Source: CAZHGD01 sp964531735
GTDB taxonomy: Bacteria > Armatimonadota > UBA10988
Reading direction: 5' to 3'
NCBI GenBank assembly: GCA_964531735.1
Contig: CAZHGD010000140.1
Location: 1-19,402, forward strand
Length of the DNA: 19,402 nt
The notes below the pieces were generated by a model. It saw only the letters and a program-made list of their open reading frames with translations. It was not told the origin of the DNA and searched no databases. The position numbers and the translations under genes were made by a program. This document shows, piece by piece, positions 6,050 to 13,113 of this stretch; position 1 is the first letter of the stretch; each line of letters begins with the position of its first letter.

Positions 6050-8569
6050 ATGTCGCCAGCCCGCTGCCTACTCGTCCTCGCCGCCCTGTCGTTGGCCCTG
6101 CCCGCGCCGGCCTTGACCAGTCAGGCCGCGCGCGACGCCGTCCTCGCCCGCTTGTGGACGGCCAACCCGCCCGGCCAGGTGCTCTTCGCCGAGGACTTCG
6201 AGGCCGGCTCGCTCGACCGCTGGAAGCCCGGTCCAACTTGGCGTAATGTCGCGCGGCCCGGCGGACCCGGGCGGTGCGCGCAAGTGGTGGCCACCGAGGA
6301 CCGCATTCAGGACTTGGTGCTAAAGCAGCCGCTGGCCATCACGCCGGGCCATCCCATCGCGGTTTGCTGGCGCACGCGCACGGTCACCGGCGCCGAGCCG
6401 CTGTTCCTGCGCGTGGACTTCTTCGGCGCCGACGGCAAGCAAGGCCAGCCCTACGCGCGCCAGGAGCAGGTCCGGACCGGGCCGAACTGGACCGAGAACA
6501 CGCTGCTGGTCTCGGACTGGTTCCCGCCGTACACCCGCGCCATGACCATCTGGTTCCACCAGGCCCAGCGCTCCGGCACCACCGCGCTGCTGGACGACAT
6601 CCGCGTGGTCGACCTGGCACCGGCCATTGAGGCCCTGCTGCAAGCGGAGATCCCGGCGCTACGCACCGAAGCCGACCAACTGGCCGCCGCCCTGGCGAAG
6701 CTGCCGGCGTCGCCGGTCAACGACGCCTGGCGGACCACGGCCACCCAGCGGCTGCCGGCCATTCGAGCGCAGCTCGACGCCGCAGCGCGACTGGCGCCCG
6801 GCAGCGACGGGGCCGCACAGGCCCTGGCGGAGCCCGGGGTCTATGTGCGCCGGCTGAACCAGGCCGTGGCCGCGCTGACCGAACGCCGCCTGGCGACCAG
6901 CGGACTGCTGACCTATGTCACCCGGCCGATCAGCTCGACGATGATCCTGCCGTACAGCGCCGAACTGCCCGGCCAGCTCGCAGCCAAGGTCGAACTCGCC
7001 GCCTGCCCGGGCGAGTTCGAGCCGGCCAGTCTGGCGCTCTGGGCGCCCGACGGCGTGCCGGACCTGGCCGTGACCGCCGGCAACCTGCGCGGGGCGGGCG
7101 GAACCATCCCGGCGACTAGTCTCGACCTGAAGTGGGTCAAGTGCTGGTACCAGGGCGGCAACGCGCCGCAGGGCATCAGCGTGGTGCGTGACCAGAAGGC
7201 CCTGGTACCGGAGTTGCTGCTCAACGATGACGAGCTGGTGCGCGTGGATCTGGCGGGCCAGCACAACTCGCTCAAGCTGTCGTTCGCCGACGGCCCGCGG
7301 TACGTGCCGATTGACGATCCGAAGGTCGTGCCCTGGGGCAGCAAGCTGTCGCTGACCGAGTTCCCGGTCAAGGACAGCCCGACGTTCCGCCCCGCGAACC
7401 TGCCGGCCGGACAGAACAAGCAACTGTGGCTGACCGTACACGTGCCGGCCGACGCGCGCGCCGGCGTCTACCAAGGCAGCCTGCGCTTCGCCGCCGCGGG
7501 TCGGCCGCTCGGCGAGGTGACCGTGGCGCTGACCGTGCTGCCGTTCACGCTGCCGGCGCCGAAGACCCACTATGACGCCGGCGCCGACTTCACCTTCAGC
7601 CTCTACTACTGGGGCTACCTCGACCCAAACGGGCGCGGCAGCATCAGCTACCACCACAAGAGCGAGCAGCAGTTCCGCGCCGAGTTGACTTACCTGCGCG
7701 ACCGCGGCGTGGTGGCCCCGTGCTTCATCTGGCCGGCCCGCCTGGTCTACGACGACGAGCCAGGCTTCCGACGGCACCTGCAGATCGCCAAGGAGGTCGG
7801 CTTCACCGGCCAGCCGCTGGTCTTCGGCTCGTCGGACCTGATCGGCGCCCCGACGGCGCCGGCGGCGCTGGAGCAGCTCCAGACGCGCGTGCGGCGGACC
7901 ATCGCCATCGCGCGCGAGTACGGCTTCACCGACGTCTACTTCTACGGGATCGACGAGGCCACCGGCGACACGCTGAAGTCGGAGCGCATCGCCTGGCAGG
8001 CCGTGCACGAGGCCGGCGGCAAGGTCATCGTATCCGGCTTCCACGGCCAACTGGAGGCGGTGGGCGATCTGCTCGACCTGTTCAACCGCGCCGGTGACCC
8101 GCGGGCCGAACGACCGGCCGAGTGGCATCGGCGCGGCCACAAGCTGTGGAACTACGCCAACCCGCAGACGCCGGTGGAGGACCCGCTGGTCTACCGCCGC
8201 AACTTCGGCCTCTACCTGTGGCAAGCCGACTTCGACGGCGTCAACACCTACTGCTTCATGGATTCCGAAGGTTTGACCTGGAACGACTTCGACGGTCCGC
8301 ACTACCGCGACCACACCGTCGCCTACCCGACCGTTGACGGCGTGGTGGCGACGCTGGCCATGGAGGGCTTCCGCGAGGCGGCCGATGACCTGAAGTACCT
8401 GACGGCGCTACGGCAAGCCATGGCTCGCGCCGAGCGCGACGGCACGGTGGCTCAGCAGGCCGCGGCCCGCCAGGCGCAGACCTGGCTCGAGGGCCTCGAC
8501 GCCAAGACCGCCGACCTGGACGCCATGCGCCGCGAGGCGATTCAGCGGATCATCTCGCTGGCCCGCTGA
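6050..8569 (+). CDS. Exported DUF4091-containing, GH123-like glycoside hydrolase candidate
   Basis: 839 residues, ATG preceded by GAGG at 9 bases. A Sec signal peptide (CLLVLAALSLALPAPA) ends around residue 22. Residues about 40-185 resemble a jelly-roll binding domain (LFAEDFEAGSLDRW to TALLDDIRVVDL). A helical linker (about 190-285) and a beta-sandwich (about 290-505, ending LTVLPFTLPAP) lead into a TIM-barrel-like region starting near DAGADFTFSLYYWGY. The C-terminus has the DUF4091 signature (EGFREAADDLKYLTAL). In GH123 N-acetylgalactosaminidases, which carry DUF4091, catalysis uses an adjacent Asp-Glu pair; here D635-E636 in YFYGIDEATGD are well placed. Activity on a GalNAc-type or other glycan is therefore plausible but unproven, since many DUF4091 proteins are uncharacterised. 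It stands divergently from the lipase/propeller/glycosidase set and has its own promoter. Confidence 0.75.
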   Translation: MSPARCLLVLAALSLALPAPALTSQAARDAVLARLWTANPPGQVLFAEDFEAGSLDRWKPGPTWRNVARPGGPGRCAQVVATEDRIQDLVLKQPLAITPGHPIAVCWRTRTVTGAEPLFLRVDFFGADGKQGQPYARQEQVRTGPNWTENTLLVSDWFPPYTRAMTIWFHQAQRSGTTALLDDIRVVDLAPAIEALLQAEIPALRTEADQLAAALAKLPASPVNDAWRTTATQRLPAIRAQLDAAARLAPGSDGAAQALAEPGVYVRRLNQAVAALTERRLATSGLLTYVTRPISSTMILPYSAELPGQLAAKVELAACPGEFEPASLALWAPDGVPDLAVTAGNLRGAGGTIPATSLDLKWVKCWYQGGNAPQGISVVRDQKALVPELLLNDDELVRVDLAGQHNSLKLSFADGPRYVPIDDPKVVPWGSKLSLTEFPVKDSPTFRPANLPAGQNKQLWLTVHVPADARAGVYQGSLRFAAAGRPLGEVTVALTVLPFTLPAPKTHYDAGADFTFSLYYWGYLDPNGRGSISYHHKSEQQFRAELTYLRDRGVVAPCFIWPARLVYDDEPGFRRHLQIAKEVGFTGQPLVFGSSDLIGAPTAPAALEQLQTRVRRTIAIAREYGFTDVYFYGIDEATGDTLKSERIAWQAVHEAGGKVIVSGFHGQLEAVGDLLDLFNRAGDPRAERPAEWHRRGHKLWNYANPQTPVEDPLVYRRNFGLYLWQADFDGVNTYCFMDSEGLTWNDFDGPHYRDHTVAYPTVDGVVATLAMEGFREAADDLKYLTALRQAMARAERDGTVAQQAAARQAQTWLEGLDAKTADLDAMRREAIQRIISLAR

Positions 8570-8658
8570 GGCGCGCGGCGCGACCGTCGGTCGCGAGTTC
8601 GGGGCAGCTTCGGCAGCGCCTTGCGTGCGGGTGCCGTCGTATGCATCGGCCCGCCCTC

Positions 8659-8781
8659 GTGGGACCGGCGTCTCGCCGGTCTGCCGGCCGACGCGCTCGT
8701 GGCCGACGCGCCGGCCCACGCGGGCGGCGCTCCGCCGACCGTCTCGCTGGCCCGTCCAGACCGGCGAGACGCCGGTCCCAC
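8659..8781. repeat. 25-bp perfect inverted repeat around a 73-base core (REP-like intergenic element)
   Basis: Positions 8659-8683 and 8757-8781 are exact reverse complements over 25 bases. Each arm is itself a hairpin (GACCGGCG, 3-base loop, CGCCGGTC). The core contains a direct repeat of gccgacgcg. Similar GGGACCGGCGTCTCGCCGGTC-type units are, to my recollection, common dispersed intergenic repeats in environmental genomes. It fills the middle of the 317-base gap between the DUF4091 gene and ftsH; the transcript could fold strongly and separate the two units. The flanks 8570-8658 and 8782-8850 show nothing recognisable. Spurious frames across it contain peptides such as TGVSPVW and TGETPVP and are not real genes. 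Confidence 0.8.
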
Positions 8782-8855
8782 AGGAAGCTGGTTCGGGCAT
8801 GGGGCCCGACACCCGCTCTGCCCCGCTCGGCAAGCGCAGCCGCGCGCGGGCGGTA

Positions 8856-8864
8856 TGTTATACT
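8856..8864 (+). promoter_or_regulatory. Extended -10 promoter of the ftsH operon
   Basis: The sequence TGTTATACT gives an extended -10 element: TG at 8856-8857, one base, then TATACT at 8859-8864 (5 of 6 consensus). It sits in an AT-rich island in otherwise very GC-rich DNA. No good -35 is visible, which fits extended -10 promoters. Transcription would start near 8871, shortly before ftsH, and could serve the whole downstream run. Confidence 0.5.
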
Positions 8865-8887
8865 GGAGTGATCACGCCTTGGCGTTG

Positions 8888-8892
8888 TGGAG
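8888..8892 (+). promoter_or_regulatory. Ribosome binding site deciding the ftsH start
   Basis: TGGAG at 8888-8892 lies 6 bases before TTG at 8899, an ideal spacing. The competing GTG at 8887 overlaps this site and its nearest GGAG is about 18 bases upstream; the ATG at 8920 lies inside the first membrane helix with no site. The TTG start is thus favoured, a 12-base difference. Confidence 0.5.
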
Positions 8893-8898
8893 CGGTCG

Positions 8899-10782
8899 TT
8901 GAGTCAGCGTCGGCAGTGGATGTTCTGGTTGCTGGTCTTCATCTTGGTGGTGGTCGTCGCCAAGTGGATGCAGGAATGGCGCCAGGTCCGGGCCAACGCC
9001 GTACGTGAGTACGCGCAGTTCCTGGACGACGTGACCAGCGACAAGGTGGACGTGGTCCGTATCTACGACAACGGCCTGTTGCTCTACCGGCTCAAGAACA
9101 CCGATTCCAACCGCTTCCTGCGCACCTTCGGCCCGCAGGACATCAAGCAGATCAACGAGGACATCAAGGGCCGCCATGCGGCCCCTGGTGGCCCGAAGAT
9201 CGAGTACCCGCCCCGCTCGGTGGCCGGCGATCTGGCCCGGCAGGCGGCCGCGTCGCTGCCACTGCTGATCCTGATCATCGTGCTGTACATGCTGTTCATG
9301 CGCCAGATGGCGGCGGGCAGCAACCAGGCAATGGCCTTCAGCCGCTCGCGCGCGCGGCGGCTCACCGACGGGATGCCGCGGAAGACCTTCGACGACGTGG
9401 CCGGCGTCACCGAGGCGAAGGAAGAGTTGCTCGAGATCGTCGACTTCCTGCGCAACGCCGACCGCTATAAGCGCCTGGGCGCCGAGATCCCCAAGGGCGT
9501 GCTGCTGATGGGCCCGCCCGGGTGCGGCAAGACCTTGCTGGCCCGCGCCGTGGCGGGCGAAGCCGACGTGCCGTTCTTCCTGATCAGCGGCTCCGACTTC
9601 GTCGAGATGTTCGTGGGCGTTGGCGCCTCGCGGGTGCGTGACCTGTTCGAGCAGGCCAAGGCGCACCGGCCGTGCATCGTGTTCATCGACGAACTCGACG
9701 CGGTCGGCCGCCATCGGGGCGCCGGCCTCGGCGGCGGACACGACGAGCGTGAGCAGACGGTCAACCAGCTCCTGGTCGAGATGGACGGTTTCGAGCCGAA
9801 CACCGGCATCATCGTCATGGCGGCCACCAACCGGCCCGACATCCTCGATCCGGCGCTGCTCCGCCCCGGCCGCTTCGACCGCCGCATCGTGGTCGACACG
9901 CCCGACGTGCGCGGCCGCGAAGAGGTCCTGCGCCTGTACATCCGTGCCAAACCAGTCGAGCCGAACGTGGACATCGAGCTGCTCGCCAAGCGGACGCCCG
10001 GTCTGACCGGCGCCGACCTGTTCAGCGTGGTCAACGAAGCGGGCATTCTGGCGGCGCGGCTGAACCAGCAGCGCATCACCATGGCCGACTTCGACGAGGC
10101 CATCGAGCGCGTCATCAGCGGGCGCGAGCGCAAGAGCCGCGTCTTGCTGCCGGCCGAGCGCCGCGCCGTGGCCTACCATGAGGCGGGCCATGCGCTGATC
10201 GGCCACTTCCACCCGCGCTGCCAGTCGGTCCACAAGGTGTCGATCCTGCCGCGCGGCCTGGCACTGGGCTATGTCCTGTCGCTGCCGGACGAGGAACGGC
10301 ACAACCACTCGCTCGCCGAGCTGAAGGCGATCATGTGCCAGTTCCTCGGTGGTCGGGTGGCCGAGGAGATCATGTTCGGGCCCGACGAGGTGACGACCGG
10401 CGCGCAGAACGACCTGTCCAAGGCGACCGAACTGGCGCGGGCGATGGTCTGCGAGTACGGCATGTCGTCGGAGTTGGGCCTGCGGACGCTGGGCCGGCGC
10501 CACGGACCGGTGTTCCTGGCGCGCGAGGTGGTGGAGGACCGCGACTACAGCGAACAGATGGCGCACGCCATCGACCAGGAGATCCGCCGCCTGGTCGACG
10601 AGGCGCACCAGAGCGCCGTCGGCCTGCTCACCGAGAAGCGGGACGCGATGGAACGACTGGTCACGGTCCTGCTCGACCGCGAAACGCTCACTGCCAGCGA
10701 TCTGGAAGAGGTGCTGGGGCCGGCCCCGCCCAAGCTCGGCTGCGCGGCCGACCAGCCGGTGGCCCCGGAGGCGGGCGAATGA
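8899..10782 (+). CDS. ftsH: ATP-dependent zinc metalloprotease FtsH
   Basis: About 627 residues from the TTG start (631 if the GTG at 8887 is used). This membrane-bound AAA+ protease extracts and degrades membrane and short-lived cytosolic proteins. In order: TM helix (about 8-22, MFWLLVFILVVVVAKW), short extracytoplasmic domain, second TM helix (about 119-136), AAA domain with Walker A GPPGCGKT (205-212), pore loop FVGVG, Walker B CIVFIDELDAVG, second region of homology ATNRPDILDPALLRPGRFDR, then the M41 peptidase with zinc motif HEAGH (427-431) and third ligand D505 in GAQNDLSK. All active-site residues are present. The Walker A cysteine replaces the threonine usual in FtsH; the same variant is known in the p97 D2 ring, so it need not inactivate. 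The C-terminal tail is short. Its stop overlaps the next start (ATGA), indicating translational coupling. Confidence 0.97.
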   Translation: MSQRRQWMFWLLVFILVVVVAKWMQEWRQVRANAVREYAQFLDDVTSDKVDVVRIYDNGLLLYRLKNTDSNRFLRTFGPQDIKQINEDIKGRHAAPGGPKIEYPPRSVAGDLARQAAASLPLLILIIVLYMLFMRQMAAGSNQAMAFSRSRARRLTDGMPRKTFDDVAGVTEAKEELLEIVDFLRNADRYKRLGAEIPKGVLLMGPPGCGKTLLARAVAGEADVPFFLISGSDFVEMFVGVGASRVRDLFEQAKAHRPCIVFIDELDAVGRHRGAGLGGGHDEREQTVNQLLVEMDGFEPNTGIIVMAATNRPDILDPALLRPGRFDRRIVVDTPDVRGREEVLRLYIRAKPVEPNVDIELLAKRTPGLTGADLFSVVNEAGILAARLNQQRITMADFDEAIERVISGRERKSRVLLPAERRAVAYHEAGHALIGHFHPRCQSVHKVSILPRGLALGYVLSLPDEERHNHSLAELKAIMCQFLGGRVAEEIMFGPDEVTTGAQNDLSKATELARAMVCEYGMSSELGLRTLGRRHGPVFLAREVVEDRDYSEQMAHAIDQEIRRLVDEAHQSAVGLLTEKRDAMERLVTVLLDRETLTASDLEEVLGPAPPKLGCAADQPVAPEAGE

Positions 10783-11729
10783 CCGAGGAGCCGAAACTGC
10801 GCACGGCGCACGAACTGCTGCGGCAAGGCCTGCTGACCGAGGCCGAGCAGCTCATCCGCGCGCAGATCGACGGTGGCGCCGAACTGGCTGCGGCGCACGA
10901 GTTGTTGGGCGCGCTGTACATCGAGCAGCAGCGGCCGGACCTGGCGGTGGCGGCCGAACAGGCGGCCTTGACGCTCGAGCCCGGCCGGCCCTCGGCCTAC
11001 CGCCATCTGGCCCGCGCCCACCAGTTGATGGGCCAGCGCCAGCAGGCGGTGGGCGTGCTGCTGGCCGCGGTGGCGCAGCACCCGCACAACCTGCGCTGCG
11101 CGGTGGAGGCCGCGCTGATGCTTCGCGAGTTGGGCGAGACCGAGCAGTTGCTGGCGCTGATCCAGGAGGTCGAGGCGCGCCTGCCGTCGTCGTCCTGGGA
11201 ACTGCGCCACCTGCGCCTGGAGGTGCTGCTGGCCGAGCGCCGCCACGACGAGGCCCTGTGGCTGGCCGAGCTGCTGCTGGCCGAGCAGCCCGATGACATC
11301 GGCGCCCTCGATGCGCTGGTGACGGCCAACTACCAGGCCGGTGACCTGTGGTCGGCGATTGCCGCCGCGCAGCAACTGGTGGCCGCCGCACCCGGTGTGG
11401 CCGAGCACGGCTTGCGCGCCGCGAGCTTGTTGCGCGAGGCCGGCGAGACGGTTCGCGCGGCCGAGATGTACCAGTGGGTGGCCGATGCCGAGGGTGACGA
11501 GCCGGCCGCGCTGGCGGCCCGCGAGGCGCTGGCCTTCCTCGACGCCGCCCAGATGCCGTTGGTCCTGATGCTGGCCGGCGACTCGCAGGAGTTCCACCAC
11601 GCGCTGCGCGAAGAGCCTTTCCAGGCGCTGCGAGCGCGGGGCTTCGCCCTGTCGCGCGAGGGCCTGGCCACGCTGCTGACCATGCTGCACGAACTGCCCG
11701 CGCATCGCGCCTCGGTGCGCGCCCACTAG
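10779..11729 (+). CDS. Tetratricopeptide repeat protein
   Basis: 316 residues. The ATG overlaps the ftsH stop as ATGA (10779-10782); the frame is open far upstream, but that part is a shadow of ftsH. There is no signal peptide or membrane segment, so it should be cytosolic. Most of the length is helical TPR-like repeats, for example AAAHELLGALYIEQQRPDLA, PSAYRHLARAHQLMGQRQQA and DALVTANYQAGDLWSAI, up to about residue 260. The last 50 residues (from MPLVLMLAGDSQEF) form a different helical end of unknown type. TPR proteins act as protein-binding adaptors. Coupling to ftsH suggests, but does not show, a partner or substrate-delivery role. I do not recognise a named family. Confidence 0.85.
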   Translation: MTEEPKLRTAHELLRQGLLTEAEQLIRAQIDGGAELAAAHELLGALYIEQQRPDLAVAAEQAALTLEPGRPSAYRHLARAHQLMGQRQQAVGVLLAAVAQHPHNLRCAVEAALMLRELGETEQLLALIQEVEARLPSSSWELRHLRLEVLLAERRHDEALWLAELLLAEQPDDIGALDALVTANYQAGDLWSAIAAAQQLVAAAPGVAEHGLRAASLLREAGETVRAAEMYQWVADAEGDEPAALAAREALAFLDAAQMPLVLMLAGDSQEFHHALREEPFQALRARGFALSREGLATLLTMLHELPAHRASVRAH

Positions 11730-11732
11730 CCC

Positions 11733-12596
11733 ATGCGACTGGCTGGCCACGAGTTCTGGTTCGGCACCCGCACCTACCTGATGGGCGTGCTGAACGTCAC
11801 CAGCGACTCGTTCTCGGGTGACGGTCTGGCCGACGATGTGGACGCCGCGGTGCGCCAGGCGTGCGAATTCGTCGCGCAAGGCGCTGACCTCCTCGATATC
11901 GGCGGCGAGTCCACGCGGCCCGGCGCACCGCCCGTGCCCGTGGCCGTTGAGATTGCCCGCGTGGTGCCGGTGATCCGCGCGGTGCGCGCGGCGGTCACCC
12001 AGCCGATCTCCATCGACACGCGTCATGCCGAGACCGCCGCCGCGGCGTTGGCCGCCGGCGCCGATCTGGTCAACGACGTGACCGGCCTGACCGGCGACCC
12101 GCAGATGGCCGCGGTGGTGGCCGGCCACCAGGTGCCCGTCGTCCTCCAGCACATCCAAGGGACACCGCAGACCATGCAGACCGCGCCGCACTACGAAGAC
12201 GTGACTGAGGACGTCATCGCCGGCCTGCGGCGCTGTCTCGAACTGGCGCGGGCCGCCGGGATCCCGCACGAGCGGTGCATCGTCGATCCGGGTCTCGGGT
12301 TCGGCAAGCGCCTGGAGCACAACCTGCGCCTGGTCCGGCGCCTCGGCGAGTTGCGCGCGCTGGGCTGCCCGATCCTGATCGGGCCGTCGCGCAAGAGCTT
12401 CATCGGCCAGGTGCTCGACGCGCCGGTCGACCAGCGTCTGGCCGGTACGGCGGCGGTCGTCGCCCTGGGCATTGCCGCCGGTGCCGATCTCGTGCGGGTC
12501 CACGATGTGGCCTTCATGGCCGAGGTGGCCCGGATGTGCGACGCGGTGGTGCGCCCATGCCCGGCCGCGGTTTGCCGGCCGGCGGACGCGGGGTAA
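11733..12596 (+). CDS. folP: Dihydropteroate synthase
   Basis: 287 residues. It condenses 6-hydroxymethyl-dihydropterin pyrophosphate with p-aminobenzoate to dihydropteroate in folate synthesis, and is the sulfonamide target. The full motif set is visible: MGVLNVTSDSFSGDG (17-31), DIGGESTRPGA (55-65), the pterin-site SIDTRH (93-98), NDVTG (114-118), HIQGTPQTMQ, DPGLGFGK, GPSRKSFIG and the C-terminal RVHDV. The loop usually reading MHMxGxP is QHIQGTP here, a mild variant. It starts 3 bases after the TPR gene stop with no clear Shine-Dalgarno, so it probably depends on coupling. The C-terminal extension after RVHDV is about 25 residues. folK follows 7 bases later. Confidence 0.96.
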   Translation: MRLAGHEFWFGTRTYLMGVLNVTSDSFSGDGLADDVDAAVRQACEFVAQGADLLDIGGESTRPGAPPVPVAVEIARVVPVIRAVRAAVTQPISIDTRHAETAAAALAAGADLVNDVTGLTGDPQMAAVVAGHQVPVVLQHIQGTPQTMQTAPHYEDVTEDVIAGLRRCLELARAAGIPHERCIVDPGLGFGKRLEHNLRLVRRLGELRALGCPILIGPSRKSFIGQVLDAPVDQRLAGTAAVVALGIAAGADLVRVHDVAFMAEVARMCDAVVRPCPAAVCRPADAG

Positions 12597-12603
12597 GTAA
12601 GCC

Positions 12604-13113
12604 ATGTCGAGCGACTGGCGGAGGGCCGCTCTCGGTCTGGGCTCCAACCTCGGCGACCGGTTGGCCTGTCTGCAAGGCGCGGTGGCCGCGTTGCGCGAGA
12701 CGCCGCGCACGCGGGTGGTGGCCTGGTCGAGCGTGTACGAATCGCCACCGATGGGACCGGTGGCGCAAGGACCCTATCTGAACGCGGCGGTGCTGATCGA
12801 GACCGCGCTGACGGCACGGAAGCTGCTCGACCTGGCGCTCGACATCGAGCGTCGCTTCGGCCGGGTGCGCGAGATTCGTTGGGGCCCGCGGACGCTGGAC
12901 CTCGACCTGCTGTGGATTGAGGACGAGACGATCGACGAGCCGGGCTTGGTGGTGCCCCATCCGGGTCTGGGCGAGCGGGCTTTCGTGCTGCTGCCGCTGG
13001 CCGAGGTATATCCCGCGCTGCGGCTGCCCGACGGGCGATCGCTCGATCGAGCGTTGGAGGAGTGTGGCGACCATGGCTGTGTTCGCCTACCAGGGGACCA
13101 ACTCGCAAGGTGA
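12604..13113 (+). CDS. folK: 2-amino-4-hydroxy-6-hydroxymethyldihydropteridine pyrophosphokinase
   Basis: 169 residues, usual length for HPPK. It transfers pyrophosphate from ATP to 6-hydroxymethyl-dihydropterin, making the FolP substrate. Visible motifs are GLGSNLGD (11-18), the pterin/ATP signature FGRVREIRWGPRTLDLDLL with the two metal-binding aspartates of DLDL, and VPHPGLGERAFVLLPLAE. folE and folB, often between or beside these genes, are absent from the window. Its last 41 bases overlap the start of the GspF-like gene in another frame. Confidence 0.96.
   Translation: MSSDWRRAALGLGSNLGDRLACLQGAVAALRETPRTRVVAWSSVYESPPMGPVAQGPYLNAAVLIETALTARKLLDLALDIERRFGRVREIRWGPRTLDLDLLWIEDETIDEPGLVVPHPGLGERAFVLLPLAEVYPALRLPDGRSLDRALEECGDHGCVRLPGDQLAR

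Noticed and set aside
8408..8902. Small frames on both strands (peptides such as TGVSPVW, TGETPVP) as possible genes
   Set aside because: They are generated by the inverted repeat at 8659-8781 and lack ribosome sites and homologous character.
8872..10608. A 578-codon minus-strand open frame across ftsH, and similar long frames at 6659-8314, 10545-12710, 14164-15831 and 16833-18266
   Set aside because: All are antisense shadows of well-recognised genes, with His/Gln/Arg-rich composition and no recognisable motif.
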